Source: Edolisoma coerulescens (lineage: Eukaryota; Chordata; Aves; Passeriformes; Campephagidae). Taken from it: DNA of 64,000 nucleotides. Each line of letters starts with the position of its first letter. The stretch's first letter is position 1. Positions 35,312 through 47,655 of the stretch are shown here, in pieces. Made by a program: the position numbers and the translations under genes. A model generated the notes under the pieces. That model had not been told where the DNA came from. It made no database searches and saw only the letters and a list, made by a program, of their open reading frames with translations. The stretch covers positions 213,607-277,606 of the forward strand of contig VWZW01000987.1 of NCBI GenBank assembly GCA_013397115.1, written 5' to 3'.

Positions 35312-37354
35312 CCACACACGCAGCTGGCAGGGAGCTGGAGCACAGGGACCCCTGCCCTGGGCTGCAACATCAGCCTGAACTTCTCAGAGGTACTCCCTGG
35401 GAATCACCCTGGAGATGCCATGGCCCATCAGCAGAACGAGAACCAGAGGACAGGAGGCTGCAGATGCTGTTCTTTGGGGAGGCATCACTGCTGCCCTGCA
35501 GGAGGAGCAGGGTGGACCCCCCCCAGTCTGGAAACCACAAAGCACAAAGTGAAGCTCCCCGGGGCAGACACAGCGCTCACCCCCCCCCTCCCCCGGCAGT
35601 GCAGACACGGGGCAGAGTCATCTCTGCTGTCACTGCCCAGCAGCAGGGGCAGAGGGGACACCAATTCCAGCTCTTCTGCTTCATGCTTCCCAGATCCGTG
35701 CATATGTTCCAAGATACATGTAGTTTCCGTGAGGTAAAGGCAAAATGTCAGCCATCCCCTGAGAGGCTGCTGACCTAATCAGCAGAGTGAAGCAGAGGCC
35801 TGGGGCAGAGGTTTGCAGGAGATCTGAGGTCCTGGTGTGACCACAGATTTCCTTTCTGCACTCTGGGGGTGGGGACAGGAAATGCCACCTCGTACAGGAC
35901 ACCTACCCAAAGAGTCCCTGACCAAAAAATTTCCATGACCCACAGCAGTAGCAGGGAGAGGGGCCACAGGAGAAGCAGAGCACTGCCAACCTCAGGACAT
36001 CAACTTTCGTCAGGCTACAACTCTGACAACCCTGCTGCTGCTGGCTGGCCCGAGGGACAGGAAGAACAGGCAGAGAAAGCCACAAAGCAAAGTGATATTG
36101 CTCAGAGGGGAGTTGGGTGATAGGTCCTGGGGTGATGCAAGCCTGCTCAGCTCTGCCCAAATGTCAGCACTCAGCATTTAGCTGAGGATGCCGAGAGCAT
36201 CCTCACAGCATCACAGCACGGTCCCTCCCAGGCACAGCAGGTGCTGAATGCAGCATCCCTTACACTGGGGAGCAGGAGAAGGGGGGAAATGGACCCATCT
36301 GTGTCCTGTAAAGCCATTGATCCCCTCTGTGTTCCCCTGCAGGATCCCTGCTCTGGCACGTGGCATTCGCTCCATCCCCAAACGCTGCTGGAGAGGCCTC
36401 TGCCCACCCAGGTTTCTTCCCAGGAGGGTGGTGTGTTAGAAGAGCCCTCAGAGGAGCTGCAGAAGAACATCTCCCCTGCCCTGTCTGGGCAGTTACACTT
36501 CCAGCATCAAGCCCCACACCAGCAGGGAGAGATGGCTGAGGAGCTGGGTCAGGAAGCAGTGTATGCTCCTGGCAGGGCTGGGGGTGCCCTCTCAGACCCA
36601 TGGCAGTGGGTCAGGCTGCAAGGGCACGGGGTGGAGGGGGAAAGGGGCTGCTGTCGAGGTCTTGTCAGATCAGCCTAGGATGGAGAAAGGCAACACAGGC
36701 ACTGCCTCCCTTGGTACCCTGTCCTAGGGATGTAACCACCCCTTCGAGGGGACAAGAAGGGGGTAGAGGGGGGGTGGTGTGGCAGGAGAGCTCAACGTGG
36801 TGGATGTTGGCAGCCACGAGTGCTGGGTGTCCGTGCACAGGACATCCCAGTCCCTCAGCATCCGTGCTGGGGCAAGACTGCCTCCCACTCTGGGGAGGGT
36901 TTGGCATCCCTGGGGCTGCCCCTACTCCACACCCCCTGTCCCAGCCCTACTGCGAGGCAAAGAGAAGCCCTGGAGCCTGCTTCAGGGGGAGACTCTGAGC
37001 AGCCAGGGTTTGCCCCAGGCTCTGCCCTCCCCAGCAGCTCGACACCAAGACTCCCAGAAGAGGAGGTTTCTTTCTGCCCCGAGCCTGTGCAGAAATCATC
37101 AGTGGTATAAAAATCTATTTAAGACAGAAGGAAAATGAGATGCTTGATTTCTTTGGGCGTGCTTTGTCCTGGGAAGAGCCTCCCTGCCCTGCTACACCCT
37201 GCTGTCCCATCCCCATCCCTCTGCTGGGACAGAGCCTGAACGCACAGCACAAACCCCCAGGACACAGGCACAGGTGCCCTGGGCAAGGCTGGCACCTCCC
37301 AAAGCACACCTTGCCCTGTGGGACCAGCCAGATGATCCCTCCCTGGTCCCTGAG

Positions 37355-37510
37355 CGGATGGAGCAGGGGTCCCCCCGCCGCCCCCCAGGCGCGGCACCGC
37401 TGGCTCGGAGCTCCCCCTGCTTGCTGCGGGCACGGACCGGCCCCGAGCTGCGGCCACGCCGTGGGCATCACCCGGGCCCCCCGAGCCGGCACAGCGCACC
37501 CCACTCACTC
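37355..37510. promoter_or_regulatory. CpG-rich block
   Basis: A dense cluster of CpG dinucleotides (GGCGCGGCACCG, GCACGGACCGGCCCCGAGC, GGCCACGCCGTG and similar) in a GC-rich stretch of about 150 bases. It stands out from the CpG-poor left half of the window. It could be a small CpG island at an unannotated promoter or exon. No TATA box or clear donor defines a transcript. Confidence 0.4.
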
Positions 37511-38004
37511 CCCCAGCTCCTCGACACACCCCAGCACTGAGTGACAGCATCTGCCACTGGTTCCTCAGCGGGTTTCACCCTTCCACCACTAATTAGTGGT
37601 CACAGAGAGTGAATGGCTCCCAGAGAGCAAGGAAGGCTGAGAGAGGGGTGGTGTTGCAGCCCCAGTGCCCCCCAGCACCCAGCCAAATCCCACCAAAGCA
37701 TCGGTGGGCAAGGAAACAGCCCCAGCAAGGTGATGGCCTGGCAGGCAAGGTCCCCTCACGGTCCTCCCTCGTGTGGCTTTGAGATGAGGAGCTACGAGAC
37801 CCTTGGGCTGAGCCCTCCAGGGCAGATTGAGAAATTGCCTCAGCAGCAGCTTTCCAGAGCAGCAGGAGCCTCGTCCCTGCCGAGGAGCACACGGAGAGCT
37901 CCCCTTCCCCAAACAAACCAGGCAGGAGCAGGCCCGAACCGCCTGTGGCATCCACGCTCCGCTCCAGCTTGGGGAAGAACTGGCAAACACACACCCAAAC
38001 CCCT

Positions 38005-38085
38005 GCCACCTATGATAACAATTAGAGACTTATCTAATTGCAAAAATAATTGCAATTGAAGTGTTTAATTACCATACTAAGCAGG
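38005..38085. promoter_or_regulatory. AT-rich island with TAAT/GATA motifs and TAATTGCA direct repeat
   Basis: An AT-rich island in GC-rich surroundings. It carries TGATAA, CAATTAG, CTTATCT, two TAATTGCA copies at 38,035-38,042 and 38,047-38,054 (12-base spacing) and a further TTTAATTA. This resembles clustered homeodomain, GATA and octamer or C/EBP-like sites. It is a candidate enhancer or conserved non-coding element; conservation is untested. Confidence 0.35.
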
Positions 38086-41000
38086 AAGAGCCGTTTCCTA
38101 CTGTTCCAGTAGCACTCCCGATCCATCAAACAAGGTTTGGGGCTTGTTTGGGTGTCGGGGTTTTGGTGGTTTTTTTTGATTATTAGATTGCAGCCCCAGG
38201 GGATGAAGAGATTTGCTAATTAGGGTCTTGGAGAACAGCTACCAATTCACAAACACTTGCTTTTAATTTCAATACTAACGAGGTTGGAAGGGGGAGAAAT
38301 CCAAAATGCAGAACATCTGTGGCAGTGCTGGCTGCAGCAGCGCTGCCCCCAGCCCCTCCTCACTGGGCTGACACCGCTCAGGGACCATCCCAGAGACCAC
38401 GGGGATGGCTTGGGGAGGGGTTGGCTCAGTGCAAGCACAGGCAGGGTGGAGCTGCTGCTCTGGGTAGCTGCTGTCCCCGCAGCCACCACACAAGCTAATC
38501 CCAGCATCGATCATCTGTCTAATCCCCTCAGGGACCATCGGCTTTCTCAGTGATGGGCTAATCCTGGTCCTGAGGCAGCCGTTCCATCCCCCTGGGGGTG
38601 CAGCAGCAAGAATTTCTCCAGGTGACATTTGGTTTTGTTCTCCTCTAAACTGACAACAAAAGAGAATTTAATTCTCTCGCCAAGCAGCAATTCTGTGAGG
38701 GAAGAGAAACTGCTTAGGAAGCTCCTAACCAACATCTGCTCTCTCAGATAGGAAATATCCCCTGCTAGAGGAGGCAGCACAGGCAGGGCTGGCTGCCAAG
38801 TGCACGGGGACATCCCCATCCCCCTGTCCCTGCAGGGGACACAGGAGCTCACGCTGCCCCGTGCATGGGACCCCATCCTCACCTTGCTCCACCAGCCACC
38901 CCAGGGACCCACCGTGCCTGCCTGGGCTTCTTCCACCAAACCACCTTTCCCACAGCTCTGGGAAGGGTCCAAAAACCTGCAGAGAGGAGACACAGGGAAG
39001 GAGAGAAGCACACGGGAGGGAAGAGCAGCCGCAGGGCATCCAGGCGTCCTGTCCCCCAGGAGCGCAGCTGAGACGTGGTGGCTGCCACGGGCCAGAGGCA
39101 AAGGAGCATTTTATTTCTTTTAGATAAAAGAGAAACATCAGTAGAATGAGGAAAAAAAAGTGAGTTGGGGTTTTTTTTTTTCAGGCTATCATGTGATTAA
39201 ACACAAAGGAAACAGAAAGGTAGAGAACAGCCCCGAGCAGTGGAAAATGAAAAACTTTGTGTTAGAAATCTCAAGATTGGGTTTTCTGGAATAAAATGTA
39301 TTTTGGGGTCACTCACCCGACAGTTTTGGCTGGGGAATCAAGCCTCTGGAAAGGTTATGGAATCTGTTTTCTCCCCCCAAATCTAAAAATTGTATTTCCA
39401 TGTCAAAGCATCTTGAAACCAAGGACAAGCCCTCCCCTCCGCGAAGGAGATGACCATGGGGAAGGCATCATCAGGTGCCTTCCTGGCCTCAGCTAAGCCC
39501 TTCTTGCCCAGCATTTCCCCACCGCCAAGAACGCCAAGGCTGGCAGTGCCAGAGGCACGGGCTGACCCCCACCACGGCGGGATGGTGGCCCTGGGACCAG
39601 GAGCGTGGTCGCGTCACTGGGATGGTGGCCAAGGGACCAGAGAGAGAGGACAAAGCCACTAGAGGGCACAAGTATGACAGAAACACGTCCCCACATCAAG
39701 CGACCTCCAGCTTGTGCAGTTCAACAGTCCCAGAGGTCCCCCAAACCCCTCACCACCCCCCACCTCCAAAAAGACCCCCTGAGCTCTCCCCCACCACTAA
39801 CACACCTTCTCCCGGCAGCCCGAGACCCCACCCTGCAGGGCTGGCTGTGGAGAGCCGGGTGCCCCTGGCCAGGCAGCGAGATGTGGGTTCTGCAAGGAGC
39901 CCTCTGGCCATCACCAAGGGTCGTGCCCACCATCCTTTTGTCCTTCCCTTCTCCTTTCTCCCCCAGAGCACCCTTCAGGCAGGCGCTCCCCTCCCCACTC
40001 CTGCAGCCGCCACCTCTTTCATTAAGGCTCCACCACCAAACCAAAGACCATTTGTCAGGGAAACGGCTGCCAGAGGCAGCTCTGCTGGCGCAGATGCCCC
40101 CGTGTCCCCCAGCGAACAGACCCTGGCACATCCGCCCTGCCGGCGTGCCGCACACCCGCTCGGGTGTCACGCTGCCTGCGTGGGTTTGCTGTCCTCGGTG
40201 CGGGATGGGGTCACAGAGCCCCATCTCCCGAGCTATGCTCCTGCTCCCAGCCCTACGAGCACCCTGGGGCTCCTGTGTGGGCGCCGGAGCTCTCAGCACC
40301 CGGGCTGCCCCTCACTCCAGCCACCCTGGGCGTGGCTGGCAGCTGCTGTTGCCCCGGGGGTGTTTGCACAGCTGTCGGGGCCTCCCGGATGGATCTGCGC
40401 TCCTTGCTCACAATTCCCATCCCACGGGCAGCAGGCGAACTCCTCCCTCCCGGCAGGAGCCCAGAGCCGCTGGAGGCAGACACAGCATCACCCTCCGACC
40501 CCGCGCACACGGGGACTGATGCTGATTAAACGCAGCCCCGGTGCTGATAATTAATTTCTCAGAGGATGAATTACTTGGGAAAGCTCCAGAAGGAATGTTG
40601 CTCTTCCTGCCACACAACCGTCGGGTCTGTTTGGGCTTTTAAAGAATCTAACAGCAAAGGGGAAGAACATCCCCTGAGGAAGAACCGCAGCCGTGCCCTG
40701 GGCTAGGGGAGCCTGCTGGGTTTGGGATCTCTGCTGGGGCTGCTCTCTGGGTCCATGAGGATGCAGGCAGGGCAAGAGGATGTGTTGGCACTGCTCATGT
40801 CCCAGCAATCATGAGACCCTCAGAACTGGCCACGAGCATCGGCCAAACCCCCTGCAGCAGCTCCTTAGACCCATCTCAATCCACCCCACGGGCTGAGACA
40901 TCCCAGTCCCCCCACGGGACCTGCCCAGGGAATCACGGGGATCTGTGTGGAGAACACCCACCTGCCCTCCCCCAGGCACTGCCTGCCATCCGTGGGGCTG

Positions 41001-41581
41001 GACGTGGCTGTCCCCAGCCCGGAGCTGCAGGGCTGGAGCTCGTCCCCGTGTCCCTCAGCCCGCCTGCCGTAGCACGGCTCCCTCCGGGCGCTGGATGCAA
41101 ATGCGGAGCGAGCAGCCCCTGCAGACAGCACTATTACGCAGGGCTCTCCATCCCTTTCTCTTAATAGGAAGCATTTTTCTGTTTCATTTCCCTTACCCTT
41201 GGAGCTGAAACCGCCTTTCTGCAGCAAAACACACCAAGCCAAGGAAATTCTTCTCCCTTTCCAGCTCGTAAACTCCCCTCTCTCCTCCATCAGCAGGAAT
41301 GGCCACCCCACAGCCCACCCCTCGCCTGGGGTACGTTGTACTGTCGGAGGGACAAGTGATGCCCATCCCTGTCCTCCCACTGGCACCTTGGGGACAGCAG
41401 GGACAGAGGCACTGAGGGGGCTGCAGGATTCTGTTCTCTCCATGTACAGCTCTTGCAAATATTCCCAAACACGGCAGAAGGCAAAGCCTGCCCTCGGCTC
41501 ACCTCCTCTGGCCCTCCCCGAGGGCACTTCACTCGCTTGGCCTGCTTCAAGGCTGAGCTAAGTCCACCATTCGTTGTTGGG
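38086..41581. other. GC-rich non-coding stretch with CpG-rich segment at 40.08-40.53 kb
   Basis: No gene is recognised. Proline/serine-rich open frames of 304-359 codons near 39.5-40.5 kb lie in two overlapping plus-strand phases and reflect GC-rich, stop-poor composition. CpG density rises at 40,080-40,530. Homopolymer T tracts occur near 38.17 and 39.17 kb. An AATAAA lies at about 39,289 in AT-rich sequence and has no gene attached. Confidence 0.5.
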
Positions 41582-41599
41582 TAATTAAGCTCTTAATTA
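41582..41599. promoter_or_regulatory. Palindromic homeodomain-type site
   Basis: TAATTAAG-CT-CTTAATTA is a perfect 8-base inverted repeat with a 2-base spacer, giving two TAATTA homeodomain cores in mirror orientation. It sits in a short AT-rich patch within GC-rich DNA. It could bind paired or dimeric homeodomain proteins. Function is inferred from the motif only. Confidence 0.35.
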
Positions 41600-42419
41600 A
41601 CAGGCTGATTTCCCCTCAGAGCCCTGCCAGCAACTCTTGGTCCCTCTGTCAGCTGCCTCCCGGCAGGGCAAAACCTGCAGGGCCCGGGAAGTGCTCCTGT
41701 CCCCGGGGTGGCTCCCAGGCGTTTTTCCTACCTCCCCCACGATCTGTTCCTGCCAGCCTGGCGCTGGGGCACCGTGACCCAGCCTGAAGGCGTGAGCCTG
41801 CTCCAAAAATGCGCCTGCGGCACTAGCGAGCCTGACACATGTCTGGGCTCAGAGTGACACCAAGGAGTCAGGGGCAAACAGGGGTGAGACATTGCCACCG
41901 TGAGTGATGCTTAAGCCTAAAGCTCCAAGACTAGAAAACCTCCCAGCTTATAAGCCTTAAGGAAAAAAAAAAATTACAGTATTCGAGATATTCCTGCCTC
42001 AAGAAAAAAATCTCTCCGCAGCCTTTGCCGCCAGCGTGTCCCCTCTGCGTGCTCCTCCCTCCTCCGGGACTGAGCAGGGAGAGGAGGCAGCAGCGCCATG
42101 CCACAACCCCAAGCTGGCTGGACCGTAGGGGACAACACGGAGACCCTGCCCCAGGCTCCCCACCAGCCTCCAAACCTCAGAGAACCGCAGCAACCCAGCC
42201 GTGATGAGCCGCCGTCCTCGGTGAGATGGCAGGGGCTGCCCTGCAGCGCCCCGGCTTTCGTGTATTCATCACTTGTCAGTTCCCCTTAGCCGTGAAAAGA
42301 GAGTTATCCTCCCCCCGGGGCAGAGCCGTCCCGTTCCCAGCAGGGCTGGGGACACAGGAGGCTGGCACTGAGCGGTCCCCATCCCGCTGCCGGGGTGTCT
42401 GGGTGGGAGGAGAGACGCG
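41600..42419. other. GC-rich non-coding stretch
   Basis: No gene, repeat or convincing exon boundary is seen between the palindromic site and the AT-rich block at 42.4 kb. Confidence 0.5.
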
Positions 42420-42650
42420 AGTTCGGCTAATCCAAGTGGAAACTAATTGTGTTTCATTGAGGTTTTATCTCTGCAACTGGCAACATGCTCCTGCAGGAGA
42501 TTCAGTGTGAAGTTGTCTGGTCTCTGCCAAGAAGGCTGGGGTTTTTTTTAGGGAAAGCACATTATGCATCAAAGTTGAAATTCAAATCCCTTTTCCTTCA
42601 TTCCCGGAGTATATTTATGACGCTCCAGATATTCCTCAGTGCGTAACGGT
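42420..42650. promoter_or_regulatory. AT-rich single-copy island, candidate regulatory element
   Basis: Flanked by GC-rich DNA, this block contains GCTAATCC (a bicoid/Otx-type core), AACTAATTGTG, a T8 run, CATTATGCATCAAAG (octamer-like and LEF/TCF-like) and a TATATTTATGACG segment. It has no open frame of note and no repeat-family resemblance. It is a candidate conserved non-coding element, to be verified by cross-species alignment. Confidence 0.3.
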
Positions 42651-45354
42651 TTGTGGGAAGCCCCCAGTCGCTGCAGGAGCCTGGGACCAGCTCAAAGAGC
42701 TGCCTGAACTTCTTCTGCTTTGTGGTTTTTCCCTTTGCTTTAAGTTGTTGCTGCCTGAGTGGGGGACTGTGGGCAGGCAGGGCAGGCAGGGATGAAGCTG
42801 ATGGACATGAACGGCTCCAGGTGAACTCCCCCCAGCCCTCCCAGGGCTTCCCAATGCAAGATTGTCCCTCTCCATCCCAGCCCTGCTGTAATTTCCACAC
42901 CCCCGTGCCCTCCCTGTGCAGCCTGGTATCTGCAGTCTCATCCTGGATGGGGTTGGCAGCAAATCGAGCTGTTTTTCCCTAAAGATGCTCCACTTCTCCC
43001 TTGGTGGGGGTTTAGCAGGTTTTGAGTACAGCCATGCCAGGAGGTGAATCAGCCCAGCCTGGAGCCTGCACCGGGGAGGGGGAGGAAAGAGGGGGGCACA
43101 AGGAGGGGCACGTATGGGAGTGCAGAGGGGGAAACACAGGACTGCAGCCCTCTCATCCAAACCCTTTGGGGTGTAAACCCACCTGGTCTGCTGAAGCAGG
43201 CTGGGAGGGTGGATAGGTGGGGGCTCCTTCTCCCCACCCAGCAGCTCCTCTCAATGCGTCAGGACAGGCCCAGCATCTGCAGTCACTGGAAAATCACGCT
43301 CCATTTCCAGAAAGGAAAGCAAAGTGTAAATCTCCCTCTCAGACACACATTTGTTCCTCTGCAGCAAGAAAAGTGGTGAAAGCTTTAATTTCCGAGCTGG
43401 GAGGGAGAGAAAAATACATCAGCAGCACCCCGGGTGCAGAGGAAGAAAACATCAATTCTGGGATTACACCAGCGGCCACCGAGATTTCTCCCTCCCTGGC
43501 TGTAATCCAGAAACACCACAGGTTTCTCTGCCGGCCCCGCAGCTCTCACCTCTCACTGTGTTTGGGAGAAATCTGGATACCTTCGTGGTCATGAGGGTGG
43601 TTATTGCACCAGTGTTTGCCCAGAAGCGCCAGGCTGGGGGGAGGCAGGGATTCCCCCGGCTGCATTTCGCATTCAGAGCAGGCTGGCCGTGGTGCTCGGC
43701 TCTCCCCAGAGGTTCCCTTCATAAGAGGGAGCAAATTCCACTTATCTGTCCAGGGGAAATTTGCATTTTAAATATCCCAACTCCAAATGTCACCCAGTTT
43801 GATCCCCTAAGCTGAACAAATGCAGTGGAGCAGGGAGGGGGCCGGGGTGGCTCGCCAGTGTGAACAGCCAGGAAGAAAGGAGAAAAACAAGGTTAAAAGC
43901 GTGTGCAGAGGTTTAATCTGTGCTGAGGTTGAGGATGGGAACAAACATGGCAGAGACCTTCCCCCTCTTCCAGCCTCCATCGGGCAGGACACGGGGGAAC
44001 AGGTATCCAAGGCTCCAACCATTAAGGATTAGGGATTTCGTGTTTGAGATTTTGTTTACACAATAAGACTTAAGACTGCATGGAGTGTAGGTGGATTCTC
44101 CCCGGTGCCTGCAGAGGGATTAGTGCCTATAAAGCAGCCAGAATGAGCTAAAAATTGGAGAGATCAAAGTGCAGGAAGAGGAATCCCACGTTCTCAGGGA
44201 TGGGAGGAGATGGGAGGAAGAGGGCAATGGTCAAGCCTGAGACAATTGTGGCTGCTGGCCCTGGAGAGCATGGGGAAAGGCGTGGAGCATCCTCCCACTG
44301 CAGCTGCAGGGATGCCAGAAGGCTTCTCAGGGAGCAGCCGGACCTCAGGTGTTTTCCATCCTCTCCTGAGGCTGCAAAATCTCCCCAACCAGCTCTAGTC
44401 TGCAGGAGAGGGATGACCCCAGTCCTTCCTGAGCTCTCTGCTGCCACAGGGCCATCTCTGGGGAGCACAGTAGAAGAAGGGTGTCCAGCCTGGACCCCTC
44501 TGCAGCACTGGGGCACAAGGGGAAGCTCAGCACCATGCCCTGCAGGCAGGGGATCCCACTGATCCCACTGATCCCACTGTTCCTACTGGTCCCCCATGCC
44601 CAAGGTGACACTGCCACGTGCCAGCCCATGCCACATGAGGAGGGAACACACTTGCCTGGGGCTGAGGGGGCTCTGCCAAAGCCCTGGACCTGCAGTGCCC
44701 AGCCTGCTCTCCCCGCCTGGCTGAGCAAATGAGCCTCCTCCTCTTCACTTCATTAAAGCCATGAGCTGATTCGATTAAAACAGGGCACCAGCCCTCGTCC
44801 CCAGAAGGTAAATGGGATGAATGTTTAAGGCATGAAGTTTTCTGGCCCCCCACGCCTCGTTACCCCTTCAGCCCCCAGTGCCCAGGGCACTGCCTCCTGC
44901 CAGCTCCCTGCCTGCCACGCACAGCACCTGGGGGCAGGTAAACTCACCTAGGGCAGGAGTAGTGCCAGCCCTGCACTAAGGCATCTTGGCCCCAGGGACC
45001 CGAGCCCAGTGGGGCCAAACACATCAAAAAGCAGCCCAGGCATGGCAGTGCTGGCTCTTGGGGGTGTCTCTGGCTGCAGCAGCCCGTGGCCGTGGGGCTC
45101 ACAGATCTACAGGCAGCCCCTTTTCCTCCTTGGCGTCTGCAGTGACCGAGTTTGCTCCATCACTCTGGTTTTTGGGGAGGCAGAGGGTGCCTGTGCTCAC
45201 CCGCGCAGCCGCCCTGCATCCCGAGCCTCTCCTGCTCTCAGGCACGGGACACAAGTTTTATCCTCACCCCCGTCTCCAAACCTGCGGGCAGACAGGCACT
45301 CCTTTGCCAGAAATGAGTCTGAAACGGTTCAGAGAACTAATTCCCTCCCTCCTT
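42651..45354. other. GC-rich non-coding stretch with a 9-bp tandem repeat
   Basis: No gene is recognised. At 44,552-44,587 the 9-mer GATCCCACT is repeated three times and followed by degenerate copies (GTTCCTACT, GGTCC...). Other sequence is single-copy. The scattered open frames are phase-overlapping and not protein-like. Confidence 0.5.
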
Positions 45355-45475
45355 AATGCATGGAAGCTTCTTACGCTAAATCTATACAGACACAATTAGC
45401 ATTATTCATATTCCATATGCTCCGCTCCCTTGTGATGAATATTAATCTCCTTCCCGCTCCCAGGCATTAGAGATA
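45355..45475. promoter_or_regulatory. AT-rich single-copy island, candidate regulatory element
   Basis: The island contains CTTAATGCATGG, GACACAATTAGCATTATTCA, CATATTCCATATGC, GATGAATATTAATCTCC and AGAGATAAG, a concentration of homeodomain, POU-like and GATA-type cores within about 110 bases. Sharp GC-rich borders are present on both sides. It is a candidate enhancer; conservation is unknown. Confidence 0.33.
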
Positions 45476-47499
45476 AGGGCGCTGCACGGCGCTGCTGCGG
45501 TGGCACAGAGGGTCTGAGGGAGCGATGCTGCAGGTGGAGACAGTCTCATCCCCGTGTCGGGAAGGGCAGATTTTGTGTCCTTTTGGAGGGGGGCTGGTTT
45601 TACAGCTGCGGGGCTGAGCTGAAGCGGGGTGTCCTTTCTGCTCCCACCCCCAGCTGAACTGGTCTCCACTGGGGCTGCTTCAGTCCCCCCAGGGCACGTG
45701 GTTGTGTCGGGAATCATGAAGCTCCAACTCTCCCTGCACCTTCCAGCTCTTTACAGATTTTGGGAGTGGAGTACGACTCAGTCAGACTGTCCTGCTTCTG
45801 CCAGCTCACATTTCGCAGTATTTCTTAGGCTGAGAAGAGGTCACGGGCATTGCGGGAGCTAAACTGATGCCCCTTGGTGTTGCCCAGGGCGGGAGCAGCT
45901 TTGCCGACATCCCGGAGCATCCCCGCTGGAGCCGCTGGAGCCAGCACAGCAGGGCAACTGCAGCACCCGGGTCAGTGCCCCAGCCCTGCTCCCACCTCCC
46001 TGCACAGCATCTCCCCAAAACGGGGCACAGCAGCACCCACTGATGCTGCAAAAGGAGCGCGAGAAGGCGGCAGAGGAAACGGTGCAGCAAATGCCGCTCA
46101 TGCACCGCCGCTATCCTGCAGGGACACAGTGGGATTTGCAGTTCAAGGAGGGGCCATCCCGCACACAGGCAGGGCTGCGTGGGCCGTACCCAGCCCCGTG
46201 TCCGTCTGTCCGTCCGTCCTTGCCCTCCACGTGTGGCTCCAGGCCAGGCCGGGGGTGCTGCGGGTGGGGGGCCTGGGGGCTGTGAATCAAACGCCATACG
46301 CGTGCTGGGGGTGGAGAGGACGCAGGCCAGGAGGCACCGCGGCTCCATACATCCATTTGCATGCCTAATCCGCTGCCGGGGAGCGGAGCGTCAGGTCCCC
46401 CATCTGCTCCGCAGCTCACATCATTAGCTGGCTGGTTTCCGAGCCGGCACCGAGCAGAGGTGGGAGTGGAGCAGAGAGGGGAGAAGGGAGGCTGCTCCCA
46501 GCCCCACGCCCCATCACGTGTGGGCAGGATGGGGAGCTCGGGAGGATCCTGCCCCTTGCCGGAGCTGGTGGGCAGCACACGGGGGACAGAGAGGGGTGTG
46601 GGTGGAGGAGGGGGTCGATTCCTGTGGGTTCCTGGGGTGCTGCTGTGCTCTAAGCTGCTGTGCTCCAGGCTTCCCCCTGGGTGGTGTGAGGGGGACGGGG
46701 CATCTCCTCGCCCATCACGGGTGCTGCCCACACTTTAACTCTGCCCCAGAACAGCAAAAGTCCCCATGGGTGGTTCTTTGCTGCAGGCAAGCCAGGAAGC
46801 ACCCACAGCCGCCAGCCCACTCACGAAGCTCAGCTCCACCACGCGGATCCGGCCACATCAACCATCCCCACTGCCACTAACCCGGCGTGATGGCTCTGGG
46901 ACACAGCCCCTTTAAATCCCCCCACTCACAGGCTGGGCTGGGACACCGTAAAGGGAAAAATAAGGCAAAGAAATTATTTTCTTCTCGCCAGCAAGCCTGG
47001 ATTGCTGCCCGTTCCTCAGCAGCGCGCTGCCAGCCCGCCCACGCACCGCACAGCCAGGACTGCAGAGGCCAGCGTGGGCTGGGGGATGCCAGGAGGGTCG
47101 GGGTGCAGCGAGGGACCCCCATGCTGGACACTTCTGCACACTGGGATTCCATGGGGGGAGATGTCCCACCTGGCCCTTCTCTCCCTGGGATGCACAGAAC
47201 ATCCTTCTGCTCCATTACCTGCCCCATTCTCTGGGGCTGTTCCCATCTCCCAGCTCTAAAAGGGCTCAAACTCCTCCAAAATCCCTGCTGAACTCCCGAG
47301 GGTAGGGCCACAAGGAGCTACTCCAGCCAGCAGAGCTGAGCAAATGGGGGTTTCTCAGCAAGCAGCAGTGAAAAGGAGGTCAGAGGGATGAAGGGGCTGG
47401 GGGATGAGGGGAGCAGGGGGAAAAGAGCCCCACATTCCCCCAGGGTCACTCTCCCCCTCTGCTTTCACACCCGGCTGGGTTCCTTCATTACTTACCCAA
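45476..47499. other. GC-rich non-coding stretch
   Basis: No coding exon is recognised. CpG density is moderate, with a CCGT-type tetramer run near 46,200-46,220 and CpG-containing sequence to about 46.5 kb. Open frames up to 206 codons exist in several phases simultaneously. Confidence 0.5.
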
Positions 47500-47655
47500 G
47501 CTGTAAATTGTCTAATTTGGAGCACACCATTTATCCCTGATGTGCACTTGAGCAGCCAGATTTTGTTTTCAGGTGTGTAATTAATTTTTTTAACGTGATT
47601 TCTCTCCTAGGAAACTGCAAACAAACAGTTCTGGCTTTCATGGCTGGGCAGCTCG
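47500..47655 (+). promoter_or_regulatory. AT-rich island containing a strong splice-acceptor-like sequence
   Basis: The island includes AATTGTCTAATTTGG, GTGTAATTAATTTTTTTAAC and then TGATTTCTCTCCTAG ending at 47,610, a very good 3' splice acceptor with a branch-like TTTAAC upstream. A donor-like CGG|GTGAGC follows near 47,656, giving a hypothetical exon of about 46 bases. It may be an untranslated or lncRNA exon, or a regulatory element that mimics one. There is no transcript evidence. Confidence 0.22.

Larger units (their letters stand above)
31299..37354. other. HRH2 3' flank: presumed 3' UTR or intron, then intergenic
   Basis: No coding exon is recognised. No AATAAA lies in the first kilobase after the stop. 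An ATTAAA occurs at about 34,019. The extent of the HRH2 3' UTR therefore cannot be fixed. If the donor at the stop codon is used, this region contains an intron and a distal terminal exon that I cannot place. GC content climbs across the interval. Confidence 0.45.

Noticed and set aside
39475..40554. 359-codon plus-strand open frame
   Set aside because: A second plus-strand phase is open for 304 codons over the same sequence. The product is Pro/Ser/Ala-rich without motifs. The length is explained by GC-rich, stop-poor composition.
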